In this document: piece by piece, positions 17,787 to 26,009 of the stretch
How positions within the stretch are numbered: position 1 is the stretch's first letter
Layout: each line of letters starts with the position of its first letter
Source of the DNA: Chitinophaga pinensis
GTDB taxonomy: Bacteria > Bacteroidota > Bacteroidia > Chitinophagales > Chitinophagaceae
NCBI GenBank assembly: GCA_945897185.1
Contig: CAMDFC010000017.1
Span: 1-33,198, forward strand
Direction of reading: 5' to 3'
DNA length: 33,198 nucleotides
The notes under the pieces: model-generated
Told to the model about the DNA's origin: nothing
Database searches by the model: none
What the model saw: only the letters and a program-made list of their open reading frames with translations
Position numbers and translations under genes: made by a program

Positions 17787-18794
17787 ATGAGTGTTGAACA
17801 AATATTGAATGAGTGGAGCCGGAAAACATACAAACCGGTCTATTGGCTAGAGGGTGAGGAACCCTATTATATTGATAAATTAACTCAGTTTGCTGAGCAT
17901 AATATTCTTCCCGCTGATCAATCTTCCTTCAATTTATCGGTTTTTTATGGTAGAGACGCAAAGGTAGACGAAGTTATAAATGCGTGCAAACGTTATCCGA
18001 TGTTTCACGAAATTCAGGTGGTCGTGTTGAAAGAAGCCCAACAGATGAGGGATCTTGATAAATTGGAAACCTACATAAGTAATCCTTTAGGATCTACCAT
18101 TTTTGTTGTAGCACATAAAGAGAAGAAAGTGGACGGCAGGAGTAAATTGTCAAAAATCCTGAAAACTAAGGCTGAGGTATTGTCTACCAAAAAATTATAC
18201 GACAACGAACTGCCTGAATGGGTATCATCAATGATAAAAAATAAGTCGCTTGATATTCAATCAAAGGCATTGCATATGTTGGTTGGTCATATTGGAAATG
18301 ATTTACAGCGAATCGAAAATGAGGTTGATAAACTTTCAATCAATTTACAAGGGAGAAAGCAAATTACTGAAGATGATATCGAAAATTTCATAGGGATTAG
18401 TAAAGAGTTTAACATTTTTGAACTTCAGGCTGCTATTGTAAACAGGGATCTTCCTGTGGCATTAAACATCATCAATTATTTTTCATCCAACCCCAAAGCA
18501 GCGCCTATTCAACTTGTTCTTTCCACTTTGTTTTCATTTTTTAGCAAACTTTATATTGCTTCTTCAATTGCTTCTAGGGATGAGTACAGTTTATCTGCAG
18601 CATTAGGGGTGAAAGGATTTTTTGTAAAGCAATACATCCAAGCAATGCAACAGTATAATTATACCGATATTGAGAAGGTGCTTTTTCTCTTGCAACATTA
18701 CAATTTGATGAGTGTAGGGATAGGCAGGGTCAATGTTGATGACGCATCAATGTTAAAGGAAATGGTGGCTAAAATAGTGATGAGGGATTCATGA
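17787..18794 (+). CDS. holA: DNA polymerase III subunit delta
   Basis: HolA is the clamp-loader subunit that opens the sliding clamp during replication. The 335-residue length and architecture fit: an N-terminal domain starting with PVYWLEGEEPYYIDKL, a middle part with ADQSSFNLSVFYG and VVVLKEAQQMRDLDKLETYI, a lid segment GNDLQRIENEVDKLS, and a C-terminal helical collar domain beginning EFNIFELQAAI. As in all delta subunits, no functional Walker motif is seen. It stands alone on its strand. Its 3' end overlaps the end of the convergent ribF by 6 bp. Confidence 0.93.
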   Translation: MSVEQILNEWSRKTYKPVYWLEGEEPYYIDKLTQFAEHNILPADQSSFNLSVFYGRDAKVDEVINACKRYPMFHEIQVVVLKEAQQMRDLDKLETYISNPLGSTIFVVAHKEKKVDGRSKLSKILKTKAEVLSTKKLYDNELPEWVSSMIKNKSLDIQSKALHMLVGHIGNDLQRIENEVDKLSINLQGRKQITEDDIENFIGISKEFNIFELQAAIVNRDLPVALNIINYFSSNPKAAPIQLVLSTLFSFFSKLYIASSIASRDEYSLSAALGVKGFFVKQYIQAMQQYNYTDIEKVLFLLQHYNLMSVGIGRVNVDDASMLKEMVAKIVMRDS

Positions 18795-19727
18795 TTCAAG
18801 AAGGAAGGTTATTTCTATTTTGTCTTTATGAAGTTGCGTTTTTAAAGCCTCCAGATCAGCAAATTTCAATTCTTTTCTTGTGTGAGCCACTAAACTAACC
18901 ACCAAGATTTCGTTGTAAATATCTTCATCGAATTTAAAGATATGCACCTCGACTCTTCTTTCTTTTCCGTTCACTGTTGGCCTATAGCCAATATTCATCA
19001 TCCCTTTGTATTCCCTCTTTTGTCCACCTTTCTGAAGAAGCACATGAACGGCATAAACGCCAGAGGCAGGAATTAATTTGTCACTATCGAGCATAGAAAG
19101 ATTAGCTGTTGGAAATCCAAGTGTTCTTCCCAATCTATCACCAACCACAACAGTGCCAATGAGTTGGTAATTGTAAGTGAGCAATTGGTTGGCCAATTTG
19201 ATATCTCCATTCAAAAGTGCATGTCTAATATTGGTAGAGCTCACCCTTGATTCATTCAACTGTTTTTCGGGGATTTCTTTCACAGTAAAACCATGACTGA
19301 TGCCAAAGTTCTTGAGCATAGACAAGTCTCCTGAACGGTCTTTGCCAAAACGGTGGTCGTTTCCAATAATGATTACTTTGGGGTGAAACAGGTCAATTAG
19401 AAACTTTTTTACATAGTCTGTTGCAGACATTTCTGCAAATGCCGGATCAAAAGGCACTATAACAAGATGATGGATACCAAGGTTTTCAAAGCGCTCTATT
19501 CTTTCACTAAGACTGGTTAGCAGGGCAGGGGCTTCTGCATTGTTCAGAATTCTTCTGGGATGGGGGTGAAAGGTAATTACCACAGTTTCGCCTTGAATTT
19601 GGTTGGCCACCTGTTTAAGTTCATCAAAAATTGACAAATGTCCACTGTGCACACCATCAAATGCGCCTATGGTAAGTACTGGGTTTATAAAAAGAGGCAA
19701 TTGTTCTAACTGAAAATATATATTCAT
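18789..19727 (-). CDS. ribF: bifunctional riboflavin kinase/FAD synthetase
   Basis: RibF phosphorylates riboflavin to FMN and adenylates it to FAD. The 312-residue protein has the N-terminal nucleotidyltransferase domain with TIGAFDGVHSGH (GAFDGVHSGH at residues 21-30), the GNDHRFGKDRSGD segment (122-134) and SSTNIR (163-168). The C-terminal flavokinase domain has GDRLGRTLGFPTANL, with GFPTAN at 204-209, and a late GMMNIGYRPTV motif. The ATG at 19727 gives the family N-terminus and places the start almost on the predicted transcription start. Its product FAD is needed by the SdhA encoded in this window, though the genes are not linked in one operon. Confidence 0.95.
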   Translation of the reverse strand: MNIYFQLEQLPLFINPVLTIGAFDGVHSGHLSIFDELKQVANQIQGETVVITFHPHPRRILNNAEAPALLTSLSERIERFENLGIHHLVIVPFDPAFAEMSATDYVKKFLIDLFHPKVIIIGNDHRFGKDRSGDLSMLKNFGISHGFTVKEIPEKQLNESRVSSTNIRHALLNGDIKLANQLLTYNYQLIGTVVVGDRLGRTLGFPTANLSMLDSDKLIPASGVYAVHVLLQKGGQKREYKGMMNIGYRPTVNGKERRVEVHIFKFDEDIYNEILVVSLVAHTRKELKFADLEALKTQLHKDKIEITFLLES

Positions 19728-19735
19728 TCGGGTTG

Positions 19736-19743
19736 CAAAAATA
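19736..19743 (-). promoter_or_regulatory. -7 promoter element of ribF
   Basis: Read on the minus strand this is TATTTTTG, an exact TAnnTTTG match, followed by CAACCCGA. The same T-run and near-identical downstream bases occur at the rpsO promoter (23423). The ribF ATG at 19727 begins only 8 bases after the element, so the mRNA leader would be about 0-3 bases. The -33 position reads ATG rather than TTG. Confidence 0.6.
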
Positions 19744-19792
19744 ATTGAAAAGAGATTATCTACATCCAGTTAATAAGAATGATTCTAAAAAC

Positions 19793-19822
19793 TTGTCATT
19801 TCAATCATCTAAAGTAGTTTTG
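19793..19822 (+). promoter_or_regulatory. Bacteroidota-type promoter of purM
   Basis: A TTG (19793-19795), a 19-base spacer and TAGTTTTG (19815-19822) match the consensus TTTG-N19-TAnnTTTG with full -7 agreement. Transcription would start near 19828, a dozen bases before ATG 19841. This decides the purM start in favour of 19841 over an upstream in-frame ATG at 19745, which would lie before the promoter. Confidence 0.75.
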
Positions 19823-19840
19823 CCAATACCAATCCATCAC

Positions 19841-21013
19841 ATGAGTTTATACAACAAAAGGGGAGTTTCAGCTCAAAAAGAAGAAGTTCACGAGGCCATA
19901 AAAGGCCTGGACCAAGGTTTATTTCCTCATGCTTTCTGCAAAGTTTATCCAGATTTCATTTCAGGAGACAACGCTTATATCAATGTAATGCATGCTGATG
20001 GGGCAGGTACCAAAAGTATACTGGCTTACCTTTATTGGAAGGAAACTGGTGATGTTTCTGTATGGCGAGGGATTGCCCAGGATGCTGTTGTGATGAACCT
20101 AGACGATCTGTTGTGTATTGGAGTTTATGACAACATTATCTTCAATTCCACCATAGACCGAAACAAAAACCTTATTCCCGGTGAGGTTTTGAAAGAAATA
20201 ATCGATGGTACAAGTTCTTTGTTTTCCAGTCTCTCTGATATGGGTGTCAAGGTACATTATTTAGGAGGTGAAACTGCTGATGTGGGGGATGTGGTAAGGA
20301 CAGTCGCTGTTAATGGCACCATGACTGCCCGTTGGCCAAAAAGTAAGTTGATCACGAATGAAAAAATCAAACCGGGTGCGGTGATTGTGGGACTGTCTAG
20401 TTCCGGGAAAGCGGTCTATGAAAATGAATACAACAGTGGTATAGGAAGCAATGGGCTTACCAGCGCAAGGCATGATATGTTCTCTAGTTATTATGCAAAT
20501 AAATATCCAGAATCACATGATCCCTCTTTGTCTTCTGATGTAGTTTATATTGGCAAGCACCAACTTACAGATAAAATTGAAATTGAAGGCTACGATGTTA
20601 ATGCCGGTAAATTGGTTTTAAGTCCAACGCGAACTTTTGCGCCCATTATCAAAGAAATTCTACAAGATAATTTCGATGCTGTTTTAGGACTAATTCATTG
20701 CAGTGGTGGTGGTCAAACAAAATGCTTGAAATACCTTCCTGGGCCAATGAAAGTGATTAAAGACAACCTATTTGATGCGCCAATTGTTTTTAATTTAATC
20801 AAAGAGGCCAGTGGGGCAGATGACCGTGAAATGTTGCAGGTATTTAACATGGGTTGTAGAATGGAAATATATACCGATGAAAACAATATAAGTGCAATGA
20901 TTGCAGTAGCAGAAAAGTATGGTGTAGAAGCCAGGGTGATAGGAAGGGTGGTGGAATCAGAAAAGAGATCACTTGAAATTCATTATGGTCTAGATAAACA
21001 TATCTTTGAATAA
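19841..21013 (+). CDS. purM: phosphoribosylformylglycinamidine cyclo-ligase (AIR synthase)
   Basis: PurM makes aminoimidazole ribotide from FGAM with ATP, the fifth step of purine synthesis. With the start at ATG 19841 the protein has 390 residues and begins MSLYNKRGVSAQKEEVHEAI, the usual N-terminus of the Bacteroidota form. Conserved segments include NVMHADGAGTKS, AQDAVVMNLDDLLCIG, VHYLGGETADVGDVVRT and GLIHCSGGGQTKCLKY. It is longer than the roughly 345-residue E. coli enzyme, as is usual for the Bacteroidota type. It lies 11 bp before the ftsE-type gene, which is probably co-transcribed. Confidence 0.93.
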   Translation: MSLYNKRGVSAQKEEVHEAIKGLDQGLFPHAFCKVYPDFISGDNAYINVMHADGAGTKSILAYLYWKETGDVSVWRGIAQDAVVMNLDDLLCIGVYDNIIFNSTIDRNKNLIPGEVLKEIIDGTSSLFSSLSDMGVKVHYLGGETADVGDVVRTVAVNGTMTARWPKSKLITNEKIKPGAVIVGLSSSGKAVYENEYNSGIGSNGLTSARHDMFSSYYANKYPESHDPSLSSDVVYIGKHQLTDKIEIEGYDVNAGKLVLSPTRTFAPIIKEILQDNFDAVLGLIHCSGGGQTKCLKYLPGPMKVIKDNLFDAPIVFNLIKEASGADDREMLQVFNMGCRMEIYTDENNISAMIAVAEKYGVEARVIGRVVESEKRSLEIHYGLDKHIFE

Positions 21014-21024
21014 CAATTTTTTTT

Positions 21025-21711
21025 ATGAGTGATGTTGTTTTAGAAATAAGCAATGCCAATATTTACCAGGGCGATTCTCTCATTTTGAGTGATGTGAATA
21101 TAAATGTCTCACGAAGTGAATTTGTTTACTTGGTTGGAAAAACGGGATCAGGAAAATCAAGTTTATTGAAAACCCTTTATGGTGAATTGAACTTGAAAAG
21201 TGGCAGGGCTGTAGTAGCAGGCTTTGATTTGAAAAACCTTACCTGGAAAACAGTCCCTTTTCTTAGAAGAAATATTGGTATTGTGTTTCAAGATTTTCAA
21301 TTGCTTACAGACAGAAATGTACACGAGAACCTAAAATTTGTATTGATGGCTACTGGCTGGAAAAATGATAAAGAAATTGAAGATAAAATAGATGAGGTTT
21401 TGGGTAAAGTGGGTCTAAAAACAAAAGGCTTCAAATACCCTTTTGAATTATCTGGCGGAGAGCAACAAAGGATAGATATTGCACGGGCGCTACTTAACTC
21501 TCCAAAGTTGATTTTAGCAGATGAGCCTACTGGTAACCTTGATCCGGAAACCACAGATGAAATCATGAATTTACTTTTTCAGATAAGTAAGGATTTTGGA
21601 ACGGCTATTGTGATGGCAACACACGATTATATGGTAATCAATAAATATCCAGCAAGAATGATCAGAACCGAAGGTGGAAAAGTAGTTGATAATGCTACGA
21701 TAGCCATTTAA
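21025..21711 (+). CDS. ftsE: FtsE-type ABC transporter ATPase
   Basis: FtsE binds the membrane protein FtsX and drives wall-hydrolase activation at the division site. This 228-residue ATPase has Walker A GKTGSGKS (38-45), the Q-loop VFQDFQLL, signature LSGGEQQR (142-149), Walker B LILADEP (162-168) and the H-loop His200. The Q-loop segment and the DEPTGNLDPETT stretch favour FtsE over LolD or MacB-type ATPases, but those are close relatives. No ftsX lies nearby; unlinked ftsE and ftsX are common in Bacteroidota. Its 3' end overlaps the convergent glycosyltransferase gene by 17 bp. Confidence 0.8.
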   Translation: MSDVVLEISNANIYQGDSLILSDVNINVSRSEFVYLVGKTGSGKSSLLKTLYGELNLKSGRAVVAGFDLKNLTWKTVPFLRRNIGIVFQDFQLLTDRNVHENLKFVLMATGWKNDKEIEDKIDEVLGKVGLKTKGFKYPFELSGGEQQRIDIARALLNSPKLILADEPTGNLDPETTDEIMNLLFQISKDFGTAIVMATHDYMVINKYPARMIRTEGGKVVDNATIAI

Positions 21712-22819
21712 GCATCATTGCCAGTCCCTCATCATCTTTGAATTTTTCATTTAGAAAGGATTGTCTGGAGAATTTCTCTTCTTCAGAGAAACCTGTTTCA
21801 AATAGTTGCTTTGCCTTTTCTGTGAATTCTTCTGGGGTTCTGGCTAAATGACAAATCTCTCGGGCTTTTTTATCTTTCGTTGATTTACGATTGATTAACA
21901 CATGCCTACCTAATGAAAGAGATTGATTTAAATACTCATTTTCCTCAATTCTAATAAACGAAGGATTCACCAACAGTTGTGCTTTTTTTATGAGTTCAAT
22001 CATTTCCTTGTCACTCGGGTTCGATACCAAACAAGTATGGGATCGAACATGCGCAGCTCTTTCCAGTTCAGAAGAGGGGTCTGATCCTGCAATAACAAAT
22101 GGTATTTCAAGTGTATTGAAAACATGCTCTAAAAGCCAAAATGCCGCATACGCTGTCTCTACATTTGAAAGTCTTCCATGAAAAAGACAGAAACTTCCTT
22201 TCTCTGGATAATGAAACAATGCCGGAAATCCGGTAAATACAGGAAGTGTGTAGAGCTGGAAATCCTTTTTTGTCTTTTGAATAAGTGAGCTAATTATGGG
22301 AGTTGCAAAAAAAGTGATTTTATTTGCTGTTAATTTTCTGATATAGTTACCAAACCTCCAGGCTTCAATTTGAAAATGCATCTTTTTCCCTCTCCAAGGT
22401 ACAATTTCTGCAAGGTCTTGGTAATAGGCAGATTCATTTCTGCTTAAACGGATTGCAATCTTCCTGTCTTTTTGAAACGACTTAGAATAGATTGAATAAG
22501 TAGTATTTAGTCCAAAGAACAAAATGGGATACTGGTCTTCATTCAATCTTTCTACTAAGCGATGATCTGATCTTGTTGAAACATGATAAGGCAGATCTGG
22601 ACTAAAACTGATCTTGGTTTTTTCTCTTTCATATAAGTCAGTTGAATCAAAAAAATCAGTTGGGATAGACCTTTTTGAGTAAGATTCATCGAAGCAATGT
22701 AAATGAACCCTTACCCCACTGTTTTTAAGCGCCTTGATCATGAAGTAAGCATCCGCTAAATTTGGCGCATCCGCGGGAAAGGGGTTTTCGGCCATAACAA
22801 TATGCAAATGATTCTCCAT
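21695..22819 (-). CDS. glycosyltransferase-like protein, GT-B fold
   Basis: The 374-residue protein begins HLHIVMAENPFPADAPNLADAYFMIKAL, the N-terminal Rossmann pattern of GT-B transferases. The C-terminal half has the expected order: FCLFHGRLSNVETAYAAFWLL, then FVIAGSDPSSELERAA, then LVNPSFIRIEENEYLNQSLSLG, in which the Glu pair is placed like the EX7E region of GT4 enzymes. No membrane segment is present. Donor and acceptor cannot be read; surface glycan synthesis is likely. No other glycan gene lies nearby. It is divergent from the small membrane protein gene and overlaps the ftsE end. Confidence 0.75.
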   Translation of the reverse strand: MENHLHIVMAENPFPADAPNLADAYFMIKALKNSGVRVHLHCFDESYSKRSIPTDFFDSTDLYEREKTKISFSPDLPYHVSTRSDHRLVERLNEDQYPILFFGLNTTYSIYSKSFQKDRKIAIRLSRNESAYYQDLAEIVPWRGKKMHFQIEAWRFGNYIRKLTANKITFFATPIISSLIQKTKKDFQLYTLPVFTGFPALFHYPEKGSFCLFHGRLSNVETAYAAFWLLEHVFNTLEIPFVIAGSDPSSELERAAHVRSHTCLVSNPSDKEMIELIKKAQLLVNPSFIRIEENEYLNQSLSLGRHVLINRKSTKDKKAREICHLARTPEEFTEKAKQLFETGFSEEEKFSRQSFLNEKFKDDEGLAMMLKWLS

Positions 22820-22859
22820 TATTTATCTAAAATACATTTAGCTGATGATTTGTTCTTGT

Positions 22860-22867
22860 TAACTTCG
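22860..22867 (+). promoter_or_regulatory. candidate promoter for the small membrane protein gene
   Basis: TAACTTCG is one mismatch from TAnnTTTG, and TTTA lies 19 bases upstream (22837-22840), one mismatch from TTTG. It ends 15 bases before ATG 22883. The near matches at both elements with exact spacing make it plausible. Confidence 0.4.
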
Positions 22868-22882
22868 TGAAAATTAAAAAAA

Positions 22883-23398
22883 ATGGAAAATTCGGAGCAA
22901 AAAGCCCCAATTTCACCGGTTCGTCCTTTGTTTTTAACTATTCTTTGTTACTTGACTCTTTTTGCAAGTTCTTATATGATGTTATCTGCTCTATCCGGAC
23001 TTTCAAATCCAGAAGAGTTAACAAAAGCACTATCCAAGAGCATGGATAGTTGGCAATCAGTTTTTGACCAGGCCTTAACCGGAGATCCAAAAGGAAAGGA
23101 ACAGTTTGAAAATGCAATGCAGGAAGTTTCTCTGTCAAATACCAGTTCCAATATGAGAGACAATAGTTTTTTCTCATTGGTTTCTAATCTTTTAACCTTA
23201 TTGGGCGCAGTTTTAATGCTTCGCTTAAAGAAGAATGGATTCAGGTTATATGTTCTGGGTTGTTTAATTGGTGTAGTTGCTCCTGTTTTGGTTTTTGGTT
23301 CTGGCAATTTTCTGGGAATGTCCTACGCCATGATATCAGGCCTTTCTAGTTCCTTATTTATTTTACTTTACGGATTAAAAGTGAAATACATGGAATAA
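22883..23398 (+). CDS. hypothetical membrane protein, four membrane segments
   Basis: I do not recognise the family of this 171-residue protein. Four hydrophobic segments lie at about 14-37, 95-113, 119-138 and 143-165. A polar loop of about 55 residues between the first and second is rich in Ser, Glu and Lys. The N-terminus MENSEQKAPISPVRP is typical of small Bacteroidota membrane proteins. The overlapping ATG at 22867 in another frame is only a 60-codon shadow. It lies upstream of rpsO in the same direction, but rpsO has its own promoter in the 79-bp gap. Confidence 0.75.
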   Translation: MENSEQKAPISPVRPLFLTILCYLTLFASSYMMLSALSGLSNPEELTKALSKSMDSWQSVFDQALTGDPKGKEQFENAMQEVSLSNTSSNMRDNSFFSLVSNLLTLLGAVLMLRLKKNGFRLYVLGCLIGVVAPVLVFGSGNFLGMSYAMISGLSSSLFILLYGLKVKYME

Positions 23399-23422
23399 AA
23401 TCATTCTTTCACTCTTTTTCCT

Positions 23423-23430
23423 TATTTTTG
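23423..23430 (+). promoter_or_regulatory. -7 promoter element of rpsO
   Basis: TATTTTTG matches TAnnTTTG exactly and is followed by CACCCGAA, nearly the same sequence as after the ribF element. It lies 47 bases before the rpsO ATG. No clear TTG occurs 19 bases upstream. Confidence 0.6.
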
Positions 23431-23477
23431 CACCCGAATTTTGGATGTAAATTTTAGATGAATTTAAAAAAATTGAG

Positions 23478-23750
23478 ATGTCAAGCGTAACAAAAGAAAG
23501 AAAGTCTGCAATTGTTGCCGAATTTGGTGGCAACGAAAAGAACACAGGATCAATAGAAGGTCAAATAGCCCTATTGACAGAGGAAATTAATGAGATTTCA
23601 AAGCACTTAAAAGTGAATAGAAAAGATTTCGGAACCCAAAGAGGACTAATGAGAAAGGTTGGACAGCGTAAGCGTCTCCTCATTTATCTTAGCAAACATA
23701 ACCTTATGGGTTATCGTGCTTTGCTCGAGAAATTAGGTTTAAGAAAATAA
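23478..23750 (+). CDS. rpsO: 30S ribosomal protein S15
   Basis: S15 binds 16S rRNA helices 20-22 early in small-subunit assembly. The 90-residue product has the full family length and motifs: GSIEGQIALLTEEINEISKHL, KDFGTQRGLMRKVGQRKRLLIYL and YRALLEKLGLRK. It precedes pnp by 72 bp, the rpsO-pnp order also found in many other bacteria. It has its own promoter, and the gap to pnp contains alternative hairpins. Confidence 0.98.
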   Translation: MSSVTKERKSAIVAEFGGNEKNTGSIEGQIALLTEEINEISKHLKVNRKDFGTQRGLMRKVGQRKRLLIYLSKHNLMGYRALLEKLGLRK

Positions 23751-23766
23751 TTTTACTGAAATGTTT

Positions 23767-23811
23767 TATTCCCAACACCAGTTGGGAATATTGCTTTTTG
23801 GAACTTCCCAA
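23767..23811 (+). promoter_or_regulatory. alternative RNA hairpins between rpsO and pnp
   Basis: Arm A TTCCCAA (23769-23775), arm B TTGGGAA (23782-23788) and arm C TTCCCAA (23805-23811) allow two exclusive pairings. A:B extends to a perfect 10-bp stem (23767-23776 with 23781-23790, loop ACCA). B:C gives a 7-bp stem ending 11 bases before the pnp ATG. The T-rich bases after A:B (TTGCTTTTTGG) are a weak U-tract. The layout resembles an attenuator or RNase-processed leader. Confidence 0.55.
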
Positions 23812-23822
23812 ATACAAAAATC

Positions 23823-25979
23823 ATGCTACAACAACCCATACAATCAAGTTTCGACCTTGGTAACGGTCGAATTGTGACCATAGAAACAGGCCGCTTGGCC
23901 CGTCAAGCAGACGGTGCAGTAACAGTAAAACAAGGCAATTGCATTTTATTGGCTACAGTTTGTGCCAACAGAGAGCCTAGAGAAGGGCAAGATTTTTTCC
24001 CACTTTCTGTTGACTACCAAGAGAAGTTTGCATCTGCGGGAAGAATTCCCGGATCATTTTTCAAACGTGAAGGCCGTTTAAATGACTATGAAATATTAGT
24101 TAGTCGTTTGATTGACCGTTCTTTACGTCCACTTTTTCCTGAGGATTATTTATGCGATGTACAGGTGTTGGTTACTCTAATTTCATCTGATCCAGAAATC
24201 ATGCCTGATTCATTGGCTTGCCTTGCTGCTTCAGCGGCATTGGCGGTTTCAAATATTCCAATCAAAGAAATCATCTCTGAAGTGCGTGTTGCAAGGATAA
24301 ATGGTGCAATGGTTGTAAATCCTAGTAGAACAGAATTGGCTTCCGCTGATATGGATTTCATGATTGGTGCAACCAGTAAGAACCTGATGATGGTTGAAGG
24401 TGAATCTAAAGAATGTTTAGAAGCAGATGTTGTAAAAGCATTGGCTGTTGCACACGATGCTATCCGTATTCAAATTACAGCCCAAGAAGAATTGAAAGCA
24501 AAAGTTGGTGTTCAAGGTAAGCGTGATTACCCAAAGCCTGCTTCAGACGAGTCTATTCAGCAGAAAGTAAACGAGTTTGCAACTGAGCGTGTGTATACAA
24601 TATCAAAAGGCGCTTCTAGTAAAGCTGACCGTTCACTAGGTTATGATTTACTCAAAAAGGAATTGATTGCATCATTTGGGACTGAGTTAACTTCTGAGCA
24701 AACCAAATTGGTAAAGAAATACTACGAAGATCTGAAGTGGGAAGTTGTGCGCAACATGATGCTAGACGACAAAATCAGGTTAGATGGAAGGGCACTTGAT
24801 GAAGTACGTGGTTTAAACATGGAAGTGGATGTATTGCCTAGTCCGCATGGATCTGCCCTATTCACCCGTGGTGAAACACAATCACTTACCACAATCACTT
24901 TCGGTACTCCGTTGGATGAGTTGTTGGTTGAGAGTGCAGCAAAATCAGAATACAATAAATTTATCCTTCATTATAATTTCCCAGCATTCTCTACAGGTGA
25001 AGTAAAGCCTATGAGAGGTCCGGGTAGAAGAGAAGTTGGCCATGGTAATTTGGCGCTTCGCTCTTTAAAACAAATGATGCCGGGTAACGACTACGCTTAT
25101 ACTGTAAGGGTAGTTTCAGATGTGCTTGAATCTAATGGTTCTTCATCTATGGCAACAGTTTGTGCAGGTTCATTGGCCTTGATGGATGCAGGCGTGCCTA
25201 TTCCCAAGCACGTAAGTGGTGTTGCCATGGGATTGATTACCAGACCTACAGATGGTAAGTATGCAATTCTTACTGATATTTTGGGCGATGAAGATCATTT
25301 GGGAGATATGGATTTCAAAGTAACCGGAACAAGAGATGGTATTTGTGGAATCCAAATGGACATCAAAATTGATGGTTTAAGTATGGAAACCATGATGGAG
25401 GCACTTGAACAAGCAAGAAAAGGTCGTCTTCATATTTTAGATGCCATGTACCAAGAGATTGCAGCAGCAAGGCCAGAAGTGAAGCCACATGCTCCAAGAA
25501 TGCAGAAGTTGTTTATTGACAAAGAATTCATTGGTGCAATCATCGGTCCACAAGGAAAGATTATTCAAGAAATTCAAAGAGAGACGGGTACTACCATCAA
25601 TATTGAAGAAGTTGGTAACCAAGGTGAGGTAAGTGTGTTTAGTCCGGCTAAAGAGGGACTTGAAAGAGCGGTTGCTTGGATCAAGGGAATCGTGGCCATG
25701 CCAGAAGTAGGTGAAGAATACGAATCAAAGGTGAAGTCGATTATGCCTTACGGAGCATTTGTTGAATTCATGCCAGGCAAACAAGGCTTGTTGCACATCA
25801 GTGAAGTAAGCTGGAAGCGTTTGGAAAACCTCGATGGCATTCTTAAAGAAGGCGATACGGTAAAAGTAAAATTAGTTGGTGTTGATCACAAGACCGGTAA
25901 ATTTAAGCTCAGTCGTAAAGCGTTAATGCCAAAACCAGATTTCAATCCGGAAGATGGAAACAACAATAATCAAAACTAA
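23823..25979 (+). CDS. pnp: polyribonucleotide nucleotidyltransferase (PNPase)
   Basis: PNPase degrades RNA from the 3' end with phosphate and can add tails in reverse. The 718-residue protein has the full set of domains: a first RNase PH domain (about 10-145, with SFFKREGRLNDYEILVSRLIDRSLRPLF), a helical middle, a catalytic second RNase PH domain (about 320-545, with MRGPGRREVGHGNLA and the Asp-containing LTDILGDEDHLGDMDFKVTG), a KH domain (GAIIGPQGKIIQEI near 570) and an S1 domain (about 629-700). It follows rpsO. A strong terminator closes the gene. Confidence 0.98.
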   Translation: MLQQPIQSSFDLGNGRIVTIETGRLARQADGAVTVKQGNCILLATVCANREPREGQDFFPLSVDYQEKFASAGRIPGSFFKREGRLNDYEILVSRLIDRSLRPLFPEDYLCDVQVLVTLISSDPEIMPDSLACLAASAALAVSNIPIKEIISEVRVARINGAMVVNPSRTELASADMDFMIGATSKNLMMVEGESKECLEADVVKALAVAHDAIRIQITAQEELKAKVGVQGKRDYPKPASDESIQQKVNEFATERVYTISKGASSKADRSLGYDLLKKELIASFGTELTSEQTKLVKKYYEDLKWEVVRNMMLDDKIRLDGRALDEVRGLNMEVDVLPSPHGSALFTRGETQSLTTITFGTPLDELLVESAAKSEYNKFILHYNFPAFSTGEVKPMRGPGRREVGHGNLALRSLKQMMPGNDYAYTVRVVSDVLESNGSSSMATVCAGSLALMDAGVPIPKHVSGVAMGLITRPTDGKYAILTDILGDEDHLGDMDFKVTGTRDGICGIQMDIKIDGLSMETMMEALEQARKGRLHILDAMYQEIAAARPEVKPHAPRMQKLFIDKEFIGAIIGPQGKIIQEIQRETGTTINIEEVGNQGEVSVFSPAKEGLERAVAWIKGIVAMPEVGEEYESKVKSIMPYGAFVEFMPGKQGLLHISEVSWKRLENLDGILKEGDTVKVKLVGVDHKTGKFKLSRKALMPKPDFNPEDGNNNNQN

Positions 25980-25985
25980 ATACAC

Positions 25986-26009
25986 GCCGGCCTTGTGCCG
26001 GCTTTTTTT
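25986..26009 (+). terminator. rho-independent terminator after pnp, abutting the prmA start
   Basis: A perfect GC-only 6-bp stem (GCCGGC, 25986-25991 with 25997-26002) with loop CTTGT runs into seven T (26003-26009). It begins 6 bases after the pnp stop. The next base begins the prmA ATG. Confidence 0.85.

Noticed and set aside
19745-19840. Upstream ATG for purM giving a 422-residue protein
   Set aside because: The extra 32 residues are not family-like, and the best promoter lies downstream of that ATG.
22867-23049. 60-codon frame overlapping the small membrane protein
   Set aside because: It is covered by the longer membrane-protein frame at 22883 and has no family features.
25995-26009. 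TTG start for prmA at 25995
   Set aside because: It lies in the pnp terminator hairpin and adds only PAFF-type residues; ATG 26010 gives the family N-terminus.
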